Shown: positions 54,920 to 63,525 of the stretch, piece after piece | Numbering within the stretch: the stretch's first letter is position 1 | Layout: the number at the start of each line of letters is the position of its first letter | Assembly: GCA_024233395.1 (NCBI GenBank) | Contig: JACKPR010000004.1 | Span: forward strand, 124,001 to 188,000 | Direction of reading: 5' to 3' | Source: Chlamydiales bacterium | GTDB taxonomy: Bacteria; Chlamydiota; Chlamydiia; Chlamydiales; Simkaniaceae | Length of the DNA: 64,000 bases | The notes under the pieces: generated by a model | What the model saw: the letters and a program-made list of their open reading frames with translations, nothing else | Databases searched by the model: none | What the model was told of the DNA's origin: nothing | Made by a program: the position numbers and the translations under genes

Positions 54920-54949
54920 AAAAAAAGCCCAAGAGTTTCCTCTTGGGCT
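54920..54949 (-). terminator. terminator after the leftward porin gene
   Basis: Read on the minus strand: AGCCCAAGAG, four-base loop, CTCTTGGGCT, then a run of seven T. Strong rho-independent signal ending the transcript of the porin gene at 54975-56162 and insulating ssb. Confidence 0.85.
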
Positions 54950-54974
54950 CTACTATTTGGAGATCTGCATCGAT

Positions 54975-56162
54975 TTAGAAATCGAGGCGAACTCCTGCAT
55001 GAAGACCTGTGAAAGTAAGGTCACCAGTTGGTTGAGAATCAATAATGATTCTCATTTCATTTTGGTTCCACCAATATTGCTCTTCCCAACCAAGGTTAAA
55101 GGCTAGAAGAACTCCATTTGAGAAGCATTTTGCCCACTCAAGGCCAACAGCAAGTTGTGCCATTGCTCTTTGGCGGTATTCACTATTCGCAGTGATTCTA
55201 AAGGTATTTCCTGTTGAATCAGTTTGTCGAATGCGTGTATCATATCCTCCATAGAGAAGAGCACTTGCTATTCTAGAGTAGAGAGAAAAGCCCCATCCCA
55301 TATGAAGGTATCCTTCAAATCCGGCTTGAAGACCAACACCCCAATATTCTGATTTGTTACGGATTGTGAGATCAATGAACTGCTGATTGCCATTAAGGCC
55401 ACCAATATTTGCATTTCCAAAATAGGTATCATAATCCATATTGATCCAAGCAGCTTTTAACCCAAAAAAGGATCGAACAGAAAACATGTTGCTAAAGAAA
55501 TAGTCATATCCCATTTCTAAATCAGCAACATTGATTTGGTTTTGCCACTTGGCTCGAGCTGTTTCAGCAAGAGGTTCAATTTTCACTCCTTGAGGAGAAA
55601 GATATTCATTGATAACAAAAAGGCCAGCGCTATCTGATCCAGCACTTGCATGACTTGTTGGATCGGTATAATGATAAGTCCATCTTGCGATGACATCCCA
55701 GTTATCTTTACCAAAGTCATATCCTGCAGAAACTCTCACTCCTGGATCAAATTTGAAATCAGGAAATTTAAAACTTCCACCAAGATTAAAAGGACCATTC
55801 TGTGGAACTGTTCCTTTGAGGGCTATAGCATATTCTAGGTTATCTAGACTCGCATGCCACCAAAGAAATTCTCCTTTAAGAACAAACCCCTGTTCTACAC
55901 ACCCATGGACTGAGTCCATAACTCGGTTGCTATTCGAGGACATTTGTCCATTGGCTCTCATCATATCATTTGCTGATGAGCGCCCATTATTTTGGTAGCT
56001 AGAACCATTGTTCATCGTTTGAACAACAGTTTCTTCTACCTCTTGTTTCTCAAGTTGGCTTATGCGTAGATCCATCTCTTGTGGACTATCTTCTTCGCAG
56101 AAGCCACTAGCAGATAGACATACCGTCAATGCTGCCGTCGAAAGTAGGGAGAAAACTTTCAT
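54975..56162 (-). CDS. MOMP-like outer-membrane porin
   Basis: 395 residues, same barrel family as the four-gene array. Signal peptide about 1-22 ending SASGFC; a heptad stretch (MDLRISQLEKQEVEETVV); an extra Asn/Ser/Gln-rich linker (about 48-85); then FKFDPGVRVSAGYDFGKDNW, ADLEMGYDYFFS, WGVGLQAGFEGYLHMGWGFS and the terminal LHAGVRLDF. More divergent from the array than its members are from each other. Own terminator downstream and a bidirectional hairpin upstream, so transcribed alone. Confidence 0.8.
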   Translation of the reverse strand: MKVFSLLSTAALTVCLSASGFCEEDSPQEMDLRISQLEKQEVEETVVQTMNNGSSYQNNGRSSANDMMRANGQMSSNSNRVMDSVHGCVEQGFVLKGEFLWWHASLDNLEYAIALKGTVPQNGPFNLGGSFKFPDFKFDPGVRVSAGYDFGKDNWDVIARWTYHYTDPTSHASAGSDSAGLFVINEYLSPQGVKIEPLAETARAKWQNQINVADLEMGYDYFFSNMFSVRSFFGLKAAWINMDYDTYFGNANIGGLNGNQQFIDLTIRNKSEYWGVGLQAGFEGYLHMGWGFSLYSRIASALLYGGYDTRIRQTDSTGNTFRITANSEYRQRAMAQLAVGLEWAKCFSNGVLLAFNLGWEEQYWWNQNEMRIIIDSQPTGDLTFTGLHAGVRLDF

Positions 56163-56235
56163 CTGTAGCCTCCAATTAGAGAATTAAAAAAACAGATATT
56201 TCCAGCTATCGCAAAAGTCCTTGATTTTAAGCAAT

Positions 56236-56270
56236 AAAAAAAGCCAAGAAAAAATTTTTCTTGGCTTTTT
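56236..56270. terminator. terminator between the two leftward porin genes
   Basis: AAAAAAGCCAAGAAAAA pairs with TTTTTCTTGGCTTTTT. Long AT-rich stem with GCCAAG/CTTGGC core and T tracts on both sides. Ends the 56294-57558 transcript on the minus strand. Confidence 0.75.
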
Positions 56271-56293
56271 CTCCATGACATTAAAGGAAAACG

Positions 56294-57558
56294 TTAGAAA
56301 TCAAAACGGAATCCCGCGTTCACTCCAGTAAGTGATAAATCACCATCTGGAGAAAGATCTTTAAAGTTTAAGAACTCCATTTGTTGCCACCAATATTGAC
56401 CTTCCCATCCAAGATGCATGCGGAAATAGAACCAATCCCAAAAGCATCGACTCCATTCAAGTCCCATACTGGCATAAGTCATAGCGCGCAAACGATAATA
56501 GTTATCAAAAATATGACCACCTTCATTGTTTCCAACACGATCAGAGCCAGGCTCAACACGGTCCGCCACAACACGTGCTACAATACTATTTTTTGTTTTG
56601 AATTGCCCATAGAGTAAGGACGCATGAACATTTCCAAAAAAACTGAATCCAGCACCCAATTCCCATTCGCCAGAAGCTCCGAGTTTTGGTCCTACACCCC
56701 AAAAGCGACTCTTAAAGCGGGTAAAGGCATTATCAAATCCAATGACAAAAGGGGCTGTTGTTGCTGTCCAATCTCCTGCCGATCTGCATTGTACATAAAA
56801 GCTTGAAGGTGTTGACGGATTAATGCAGCTTTTAAACCTACAGTAGGTTTGACTGCTAGATGCTTGCCCACATAATAGTTACGCCCTAAATCTAAGTCCC
56901 AAACGTTAAACTGATTTTGCCAATGACTACGTGCCCTTTCATAAGCAACAAAAACTGGCGCTCCATCATTAAGGGGAAGAATGGCTAGAGTCCCAATAAT
57001 CGTTCCATTCACACTTCCATTATTTTGAACAGTTGTTCCCAGTACAGAAGAATGAACATAGGTATAATGCCAGGTATAGGCTGTATGAAGATCCCATCCA
57101 TCGTAAGGTAAGTTATATCCAAATCCGATTCGAAATCCGGGTTTAAATTTGAAATTTTGATCCTTAATCTTAATGGTTCGATCATTCCCTGAAGACTCAT
57201 CTACATCCCAAGCATAGCTAAGACTATCTTCAATCGCTCGAAGCCATAAAAACTCTAAATCAAAATAGGGCATATTTTGATTGCGACATCCTCGAGCATA
57301 ATCTAGAACAACTTTGGGATAAGTATCTGTTCCTGCTTCTGTATACGCTTGATTTGAATCAGCTGGTTTGGGAGTTTGATAACTTTTATTGTATCCACTT
57401 TGATTTGCTTGATGATCAATAGAGGAATCAGAAACCTTGTGAGTTTTTTCTAATCCCGAAATACGTCCTTCGAGATGCGTGATCTGAGAATCACAAAATC
57501 CGGTAATTGGCAATGCTGTTATTACTGCCGCTGATGAAATTAGGGAGAATAATTTCAT
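56294..57558 (-). CDS. MOMP-like outer-membrane porin, single-base frameshift
   Basis: Same family: signal peptide about 1-22 (ALPITGFC), heptad stretch (THLEGRISGLEKTHKVSD), FKFKPGFRIGFGYNLPYDGW, WDLDLGRNYYVG, and, in the next frame, FWGVGPKLGASG, GMEW-type strands and the terminal GVNAGFRFDF. The first frame ends at 56692. One G missing at 56779-56780 (C on +) restores DRAGDWTATTTAPFVIGFDN and about 421 residues. The join falls in a loop, and both halves align with the paralogues, so the intact gene is likely. Neighbour of the porin at 54975-56162, a separate two-gene porin locus. Confidence 0.75.
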
Positions 57559-57705
57559 TGTAAATCTCCTGTTAGTAATTAAAACTTTGATCCTTCCAAA
57601 AATAGACCTATTTTTTCAATAAAAATATTATAATTTTTTTTGGACAAAAATACTGTCAAGTGTCATAGAGGAGAACAAGTACGTAATTTTATAAGAAGAG
57701 TTATC

Positions 57706-59511
57706 ATGTCAGAACTTTCTCACCCAAACGATGAAGTCAATGAAGCTTCCTACTTCAATGGAAATCAAGATTCTTCTTTCTTGCATCCTATCGATGAAGC
57801 AGAAGATTTCTATGACCCCTTTTCCGATCTCAACCTCTTCCTTTCCAAGAAGATCAAAAAGGAAATTCAAGAATCTGGCTCATCGGGAAAGTGGTCTGGA
57901 AAAATTGAAGCGAATCTATTAGCAAAAATTCTTCCTGAATTTAAACAAAAATTCCCTAAGTACCGTTTAGGAACATCTGCACTTAAAAAGGTGTGGGAAA
58001 AAGTCGCTTATTATTATGAAAAAATCCAAGGGCAAAAAGGAGCTCTTAAGGAAAATGGCACCTTGAATCTAAAGTTCATGATCCGTGAAAACCTTAAGTC
58101 TAGTGTTTCTCCTTATCATCTTCCTCCCTACACAATGGCCCAACAAATCGCTACAAAACTCTCTGAATGCATTGCTAGCATTGAAGGGGAAAAACCCCAA
58201 CTTGATCATTTAACAAAGGTCATTTGGTCCGTTCAAAAACACCTCATCAAAGATCTATCTGCTATTCAAGCAAAAAACCCTTACGAAGAGTATGATAAGC
58301 TCGATAAATTGATTGTTAAAACAGAGCTTGAAGTGACAGCAAAAGGAGAAAACTTAGACCCTTTATCATTAAAACGACAAGTGCTGAAAAATTTAAAAGC
58401 TTACTCAGGGGTCAAAAGCCTCCTTAAAGATTGTCAATTAACTTCTACCCTTTCAATGATCCTTGCTGAAAAACTCTATAACAGCTCATTAATCACCTGT
58501 CATTTCTCACTAAAAGAAAAACACGCAATTGAAGACTTTATTCGGAATCAAATCGAAATGGGGCAATATAATGAACTACTTACTAGTGATGAACACCGAC
58601 TAGAACTCATTCAGAGAATCTTAGCTCTATATACCATAGCTGGGGAGCTTCCAAAGGATTTAAACGATCAGTCTATTAGAGCTTCTATTCGACATATTAA
58701 AGAACTCAGTAACGATAAAAATTGCGCTCTTACACCTAACCTTGATCAAGGACTATTTGTCTTTATTAACGCTGAAATTCATTTGATGAATGAGGAAAAG
58801 TGTTATGGAGAAGAGGCAGAAGATGCCATTGTCAAAGCTTATCAAAAAGCATGTGCTCTTCCCAAACTCTCTCCCTCTCAAATGGAACAGTTTGAGCTTC
58901 TTATCTGGAAAATCATTGAGGAAGAAGGAGATCTTCTATCACATACCCCTCCTGATATTTACACCCTTCTTGAAAAAGAACTTGGAAATATCTTGATTGA
59001 TAATCCTAAACAATCCTTCCGAATGATCATTAGCAATGCCCTTCAGTTCTTTAAAAAAGTTTTAGAAACTTCTATGGACGATGAAAAGGTCGAGAATAAA
59101 GTAGAAACCTGGGTAGCTCAAAACGATATGCTCATTAGAACGATTCATTTTGATCCAAAGACTTCTCTTTTGCAACTTTTGGAAAAAGGGTGGAAAGAAC
59201 AAAACCTTGATGAACAAACGGTAAACCATGAAAGATTTATTGATGTCATGGAGAAAAAAGCTCTAGAAACCTTTCCTCTTCTCTCTTCTTTTCAAGAAGA
59301 ATTAAAGGTCCGTTTATGGATTCTCTATAAATATCTTTGGTATACGATTTTTTCTGATGGGAGCTCTTCAACTTATGAAAGATTCCTCCTTTGGCATCAA
59401 GTTCTCCTAAAGAATCGTCATCCTGAATGGTCGAAGGAAAAGTTGAATGAAACGCTTTCTAAGCTTTCAGATCAATTGATCCCTCTTGCTCCTTACGAAA
59501 ACGTATCGTAA
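57706..59511 (+). CDS. hypothetical protein, 601 aa
   Basis: Not recognised. Acidic, Asn-containing N-terminus (about 1-45), then helical sequence without transmembrane segments. Residues 60-100 (GKWSGKIEANLLAKILPEFK) mark the start of the conserved-looking body. I start at the ATG 57706, 22 codons inside the frame that opens with TTG at 57640, since AAGAAGAG lies just before it. Its 3' end overlaps lgt by 53 bases on the other strand. Large soluble helical proteins of this kind are common and lineage-specific in environmental chlamydiae. Confidence 0.65.
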   Translation: MSELSHPNDEVNEASYFNGNQDSSFLHPIDEAEDFYDPFSDLNLFLSKKIKKEIQESGSSGKWSGKIEANLLAKILPEFKQKFPKYRLGTSALKKVWEKVAYYYEKIQGQKGALKENGTLNLKFMIRENLKSSVSPYHLPPYTMAQQIATKLSECIASIEGEKPQLDHLTKVIWSVQKHLIKDLSAIQAKNPYEEYDKLDKLIVKTELEVTAKGENLDPLSLKRQVLKNLKAYSGVKSLLKDCQLTSTLSMILAEKLYNSSLITCHFSLKEKHAIEDFIRNQIEMGQYNELLTSDEHRLELIQRILALYTIAGELPKDLNDQSIRASIRHIKELSNDKNCALTPNLDQGLFVFINAEIHLMNEEKCYGEEAEDAIVKAYQKACALPKLSPSQMEQFELLIWKIIEEEGDLLSHTPPDIYTLLEKELGNILIDNPKQSFRMIISNALQFFKKVLETSMDDEKVENKVETWVAQNDMLIRTIHFDPKTSLLQLLEKGWKEQNLDEQTVNHERFIDVMEKKALETFPLLSSFQEELKVRLWILYKYLWYTIFSDGSSSTYERFLLWHQVLLKNRHPEWSKEKLNETLSKLSDQLIPLAPYENVS

Positions 59512-60334
59512 GTAAAACCAGTCCAAAGAAGACCATTGGAATCGAAAGCCACTGTCCCATGGTTAGCCATTGTTCACCAACAAGATGACTTTGCTCTTCT
59601 TTCACAAATTCGATTAAAAACCGAAAAGAAAATGTTGTGACAAAGAAAAGACCAGCTAATCGTCCAACAGGCTTTAGCAATTTCGAAAAGAATCTCCAAA
59701 ACAGAATAAATGAAACAAAGTAAAAGAGAGCTTCATAAAGCTGAGCAGGATGACGGGCTACAGGAAGGCTTCCATCAATGGGATGACCGAAAATGATCGC
59801 CCAAGGGACTGAGGAAGGAATCCCTAAAACTTCTTGATTAATAAAATTTCCTAGCCGGATAAGGGTTGCAACAAATAAAGAAGGGACAACCATAAGATCA
59901 ATGATCCGACGAATAGACAGCATGGGAAAATCTTTCCGACTTCTAGCATAGAAAAGAGCCAGTCCAATCAAAATCCCAATCACTCCTCCATGACTTGCAA
60001 GCCCTCCTTCCCAAGTTTTTACAATATCTATTGGGTGGGATAAATAATGACTCCATTTCTCATAGAAAAGAATATGACCCAGTCGAGCACCCACAACGGT
60101 TGAAATGATCACATAAACGGTAAGTCTCTCAGAAAAAAGAAGGGCTTTTTTCTTTAAAACCTCCTCGGACCAATCTGTGCAGGTTTTTGCATACCTCTTA
60201 AATAGAGACATAAGTAAATAAAAACCGATAAAAAACCCTAAAGCAAAAATAATTCCGTACCAGGCAATCGGACGATCGATGAAAGGAATCGTAAATGCTG
60301 TCGGGTTCGGATCCCAAAAAATGTAGCCAACCAT
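59459..60334 (-). CDS. lgt: prolipoprotein diacylglyceryl transferase
   Basis: Transfers diacylglycerol from phosphatidylglycerol to the lipobox Cys of lipoproteins at the inner membrane. 291 residues, about seven helices. Signature pieces: GARLGHILFYEKW, the EGGLASHGGVIGILIGL loop with the essential His-Gly-Gly, RLGNFINQEVLGIPSSVPW with the key Arg and Asn, and HPAQLYEALFYF. Length normal. It runs 53 bases into the convergent 601-residue gene, so the two messages are antisense at their ends. Confidence 0.95.
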   Translation of the reverse strand: MVGYIFWDPNPTAFTIPFIDRPIAWYGIIFALGFFIGFYLLMSLFKRYAKTCTDWSEEVLKKKALLFSERLTVYVIISTVVGARLGHILFYEKWSHYLSHPIDIVKTWEGGLASHGGVIGILIGLALFYARSRKDFPMLSIRRIIDLMVVPSLFVATLIRLGNFINQEVLGIPSSVPWAIIFGHPIDGSLPVARHPAQLYEALFYFVSFILFWRFFSKLLKPVGRLAGLFFVTTFSFRFLIEFVKEEQSHLVGEQWLTMGQWLSIPMVFFGLVLLTIRFRKEQEGSIDLKA

Positions 60335-60352
60335 TGCGTCTCCACGATAAAA

Positions 60353-60522
60353 TATAGCTAAACTGGTTTAAAATAGTAATGAATTAGACGAGGTATTTTT
60401 GATGGATTTTGATTTCTTAAAATCGAGAACATTTTCCATGAGACAAGGGGAGATTTTAAGAAGGCAAAAGACATTGGAAAGACCCGCATAAATCATTACT
60501 ATTTTAAACCAGTTTAGCTATA
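60353..60522. repeat. 170-bp MITE-like element with long terminal inverted repeats
   Basis: Left end begins TATAGCTAAACTGGTTTAAA (60353-60372); the same sequence, inverted, ends at 60522. The match continues to about 34 bases per arm with one or two differences. About 100 bases of non-coding, non-palindromic sequence lie between. The ends begin and finish with TA, as in elements that target TA. It occupies the gap between lgt and rlmH. No transposase in the window matches it. Confidence 0.75.
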
Positions 60523-60552
60523 CCCTATGATTGTAGCAAAAACAGGAAAAAA

Positions 60553-60954
60553 ATGTTAAAATTAAAAATTATCACTCCAGGAAAGATGAAAGAAGCTTGG
60601 CTCGAAGAAGCTCTTGCGGAATATGAAAAACGGCTAACAGGGACTGTTTCCATTGAGTGGATCCTTAAAGAGGTGGAGCCAGAATCCCCTTATATTTGCT
60701 TAGATCCCAATGGAACTTCAATGTCTTCTCCAGAATTTTCAAAATTTCTCTATAAGGAATGGGAAAGATGTGGGTGCCGCCTTACCTTTGTGATTGGAGG
60801 TCCAACAGGGCTTTCTCCAGAAATACTACGGGGTGCCAGCCACCTTATTAGCCTTTCAAAGTTAACCTTTACACACCAACACACCCGTTTAATTCTCCTT
60901 GAACAAATCTATCGAGCAACCCAAATTGAAAAGGGTTCTGATTATCACAAGTAA
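60553..60954 (+). CDS. rlmH: 23S rRNA pseudouridine1915 N3-methyltransferase
   Basis: SPOUT methyltransferase acting on 23S rRNA position 1915. 133 residues, about 20 shorter than E. coli RlmH (155). VIGGPTGLSPEIL (about 76-88) and TFTHQHTRLILLEQIYRATQ then GSDYHK at the C-terminus are the conserved AdoMet-binding and tail motifs. The missing residues come from between the first helix and the LDPNGT strand (about 35-50). Start ATG has CAGGA just upstream. Confidence 0.92.
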   Translation: MLKLKIITPGKMKEAWLEEALAEYEKRLTGTVSIEWILKEVEPESPYICLDPNGTSMSSPEFSKFLYKEWERCGCRLTFVIGGPTGLSPEILRGASHLISLSKLTFTHQHTRLILLEQIYRATQIEKGSDYHK

Positions 60955-60973
60955 CCTGAACTCAGGGTAAGTA

Positions 60974-61471
60974 TCAGATTGTTATTTTTGTTTGAGAGGC
61001 AAAGGCGGCACGAAAATAGAGCATAGCTCCATTAATGAGTGCTGTACCAATTGTAAAGTCGATCAATCCTTTGATATCTAATGGAAGAGGTAGAAACTTA
61101 AAGATCATCCCCATACACATCATTCCCCCAATCAAAAAGAGATACCCTTTTGAAAAAAGTCTTTTTATCGGAAGAGGAGAAGGTTGAGACTGTATCCGAT
61201 CAACGACACGATTTACAGATTTCTTTAAAATCACTCTCCCTTTAAAAAATCCAATAAGGAGACCACCACAAATAAGAATCAGAGCTGCTTGCTCTGGATT
61301 TTTTGTATATTCAGTGAGCTTCTTAATGAGAGAAAAACCTTCTTGTGTTCCATTAATGACTGCATTCCCTCCATCAACTAGGTACCGAATTCCCTTGGTT
61401 AAAAGAAGAATCCCAATACCCATCCATAATGCTCCTGATAAAAGAATAGCGTTTCGTGTATTTAGGCGCAT
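60974..61471 (-). CDS. predicted membrane protein, 165 aa
   Basis: Unrecognised. About four hydrophobic segments (around residues 7-30, 58-75, 103-122 and 130-155). Faces the divergent PIN-TRAM gene across a 95-base gap and converges on rlmH. No motif assigned. Confidence 0.6.
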   Translation of the reverse strand: MRLNTRNAILLSGALWMGIGILLLTKGIRYLVDGGNAVINGTQEGFSLIKKLTEYTKNPEQAALILICGGLLIGFFKGRVILKKSVNRVVDRIQSQPSPLPIKRLFSKGYLFLIGGMMCMGMIFKFLPLPLDIKGLIDFTIGTALINGAMLYFRAAFASQTKITI

Positions 61472-61566
61472 AAAAACCCTTTAAAAAAAGTCTTAACTTG
61501 GTATAAGAATAAATAAGTTAATAAAAATTTACAAATCCTATCGGATTTATACGGAGTTTTTGTCAT

Positions 61567-62673
61567 ATGAACATCTCTTTAGCCTTTATCAGGATCTTTT
61601 TCACCATTATTTCGATCTTCTTTATGACAACTTACATGTTGTCCCGCCCTGAAGGCCTTTTAGCAACCAACGCCCTTATTGGAATATTAATTGGATTTGT
61701 CTTTAGTCTCCTCTTAATCGGATTTGATACTCTTTTCAGAAAGTTTAGTCTTCGTTCTTTTAATATTGCTGTTGTGGGTCTCTTCGTCGGCTACCTAATG
61801 GGACAAGCTCTCGTTTTAGTTTTCGACGCTATTCTAGATTTGAGCTCAATCTCTCTTGTTTTGACTCCCCAAGCTCTTGAAGTGATAAAAATTGCGCTAT
61901 TCCTGTTTGGAACTTACCTCGGTTCTATCATGACTTTGCGGGCTTCTGACGAACTATATATTAGCATCCCGTTTGTAAAGTTTGCTCCAACAGCTCAAAA
62001 GAAAAGAGACTTACTCATTGATTCATCAATTCTCGCTGATGCCCGTATCATTGATGTATGCTCTACTGGCATTTTAGATCAGCACCTGGTGATCCCACGA
62101 TTCATTATTAAGGAACTCTACTCTCAAACTGAAACAGGTGATGATGCAATAAAAACTCGCGCGCGTCGTTGCTTGGAAGTCATTAAAAAAATGGAGCAAT
62201 TGGGAACACTGGGACTACGTTTTAATGATACTGATTTTCCTGAAGTTAAAGATACCACAAGTAAGTTCATTCGTCTGGCTCGTTTAATTGATGCAAATAT
62301 CCTAACAGCTGACATCAGTCGTGTTCAAATGGCATCGATTGAGGGGGTTCAGATCATCAACCTTCACTCTCTTTCTAATTCTCTAAAACCTCTGATGGAA
62401 ACAGGAGAGATGATCAAAATTAAAGTTCAACGTTATGGAAAAGAGCCTCGCCAAGGTGTCGGCTATCTCGATGATGGAACCATGGTGGTGATTAATGGTG
62501 GTGGAAGCTTTATCGGAGATGTGATCGATGCACAAGTTCTTTCCGTAAAACATACCTCTTCTGGTAGAATGATTTTCTGTAATGCTTTAGAAGCTGGTCT
62601 CGAAGATGAGGAAGGAACTAAGCATGATGAATTCTTCGAGAATGATATTGATGAGGATGAAGACGAAGAGTGA
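61567..62673 (+). CDS. PIN-TRAM membrane protein (YacL family)
   Basis: 368 residues: four transmembrane helices (to about 125), then a PIN nuclease domain with acidic residues in LLIDSSILADARI (about 150-162) and LTADISRVQM near 246, then a TRAM RNA-binding domain (about 281-340). This architecture is that of YacL/PilT-type proteins, thought to be membrane-bound ribonucleases. A stretch of Asp/Glu ends the chain. CGGAG lies upstream of the ATG. The stop overlaps the acpS start. Confidence 0.85.
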   Translation: MNISLAFIRIFFTIISIFFMTTYMLSRPEGLLATNALIGILIGFVFSLLLIGFDTLFRKFSLRSFNIAVVGLFVGYLMGQALVLVFDAILDLSSISLVLTPQALEVIKIALFLFGTYLGSIMTLRASDELYISIPFVKFAPTAQKKRDLLIDSSILADARIIDVCSTGILDQHLVIPRFIIKELYSQTETGDDAIKTRARRCLEVIKKMEQLGTLGLRFNDTDFPEVKDTTSKFIRLARLIDANILTADISRVQMASIEGVQIINLHSLSNSLKPLMETGEMIKIKVQRYGKEPRQGVGYLDDGTMVVINGGGSFIGDVIDAQVLSVKHTSSGRMIFCNALEAGLEDEEGTKHDEFFENDIDEDEDEE

Positions 62674-63038
62674 TCAAAGGTCTTGGGAATGATATTCTGG
62701 AAATCGATCGAATTCGAACAACAATCGAAAAGCATGGTCCCCATTTCTACAAAAAATTCTTCAATGAACGAGAGCTCGAATATTGCCTTGCTCATAAAGA
62801 TTCTGCAACCTTTCTAGCAGGCCGTTTTGCTGCAAAAGAAGCCATTGCTAAAGCTATGGGAACAGGATTTGGTACTTCAATATCCTTTCTCGATATCGAG
62901 ATCCTCAATGATGAACTAGGCCGCCCCATCGTTGAGCTCTCCGATTCCTTCAATGAAACTTTCAATAGCCCACAGATCCTCATCTCCATCAGTCACTGCA
63001 AAAGCTTTGCATCTGCTGTAGCCCTTTGGGTGGAATAG
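62670..63038 (+). CDS. acpS: holo-acyl-carrier-protein synthase
   Basis: Adds 4'-phosphopantetheine to acyl carrier protein. 122 residues. GNDILEIDRIRTTIEKHG with the metal-binding Asp near residue 8, and FLAGRFAAKEAIAKAMGTG with the metal-binding Glu near residue 57, are the AcpS signatures. Start is GTG at 62670, overlapping the stop of the upstream gene (GTGA), consistent with coupled translation. Confidence 0.95.
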   Translation: MIKGLGNDILEIDRIRTTIEKHGPHFYKKFFNERELEYCLAHKDSATFLAGRFAAKEAIAKAMGTGFGTSISFLDIEILNDELGRPIVELSDSFNETFNSPQILISISHCKSFASAVALWVE

Positions 63039-63117
63039 AGTAGAATGTTTAGGGGCACGCTCTTGCTATTATTTTAATAATTCCTTAACATTTCTTCTTT
63101 AAAAAAAGGATCAAAAT

Positions 63118-63525
63118 ATGGCAAATGAAGCATTTATTCTATTTTCTAGTCTTTCACATGATGTTACCAATAAGATTAATACAGCTCATCAGTTTATCAT
63201 CAATTCTCATCTTCCTCTTCCAAAACTTCAGGAAGTGCTCAAGACACATCAAGCCTCAATGGCAATTTTTGCAGCATCGATTAGTTTCTATAAAACCCTG
63301 ACATTGGGCTCTCTTGTTGTAACTGTCATTTCGGGATTAGCAGCTGGATCATCAAATTCTCGAGATCAAGCACCCTTTATATCGCTTGCAATCATTGCCG
63401 GAATCGTCTTTGTGGTATCGGGAATCATGTGGATGATAAAATCCTCCAACTATTCCGACCACCAATATTGGAGCAACTGTTATACCCAACTCATTGATAT
63501 AAAAAGATTGCCAGCTGAAGGCTAA
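63118..63525 (+). CDS. two-helix membrane protein, 135 aa
   Basis: Unrecognised. Two hydrophobic segments (about 58-77 and 87-107) separated by a roughly 10-residue polar loop, with polar ends. The layout resembles the bilobed domain of chlamydial Inc proteins, but the protein is small and nothing else supports it. AAAGGATC precedes the ATG. Overlaps the convergent partial gene by 4 bases. Confidence 0.6.
   Translation: MANEAFILFSSLSHDVTNKINTAHQFIINSHLPLPKLQEVLKTHQASMAIFAASISFYKTLTLGSLVVTVISGLAAGSSNSRDQAPFISLAIIAGIVFVVSGIMWMIKSSNYSDHQYWSNCYTQLIDIKRLPAEG

Noticed and set aside
54975..57558. Lipoprotein signal peptides in the two leftward porins (GFC at the cleavage region)
   Set aside because: Phe directly before Cys does not fit the lipobox, which needs a small residue there, and barrel proteins of this type are not lipoproteins.
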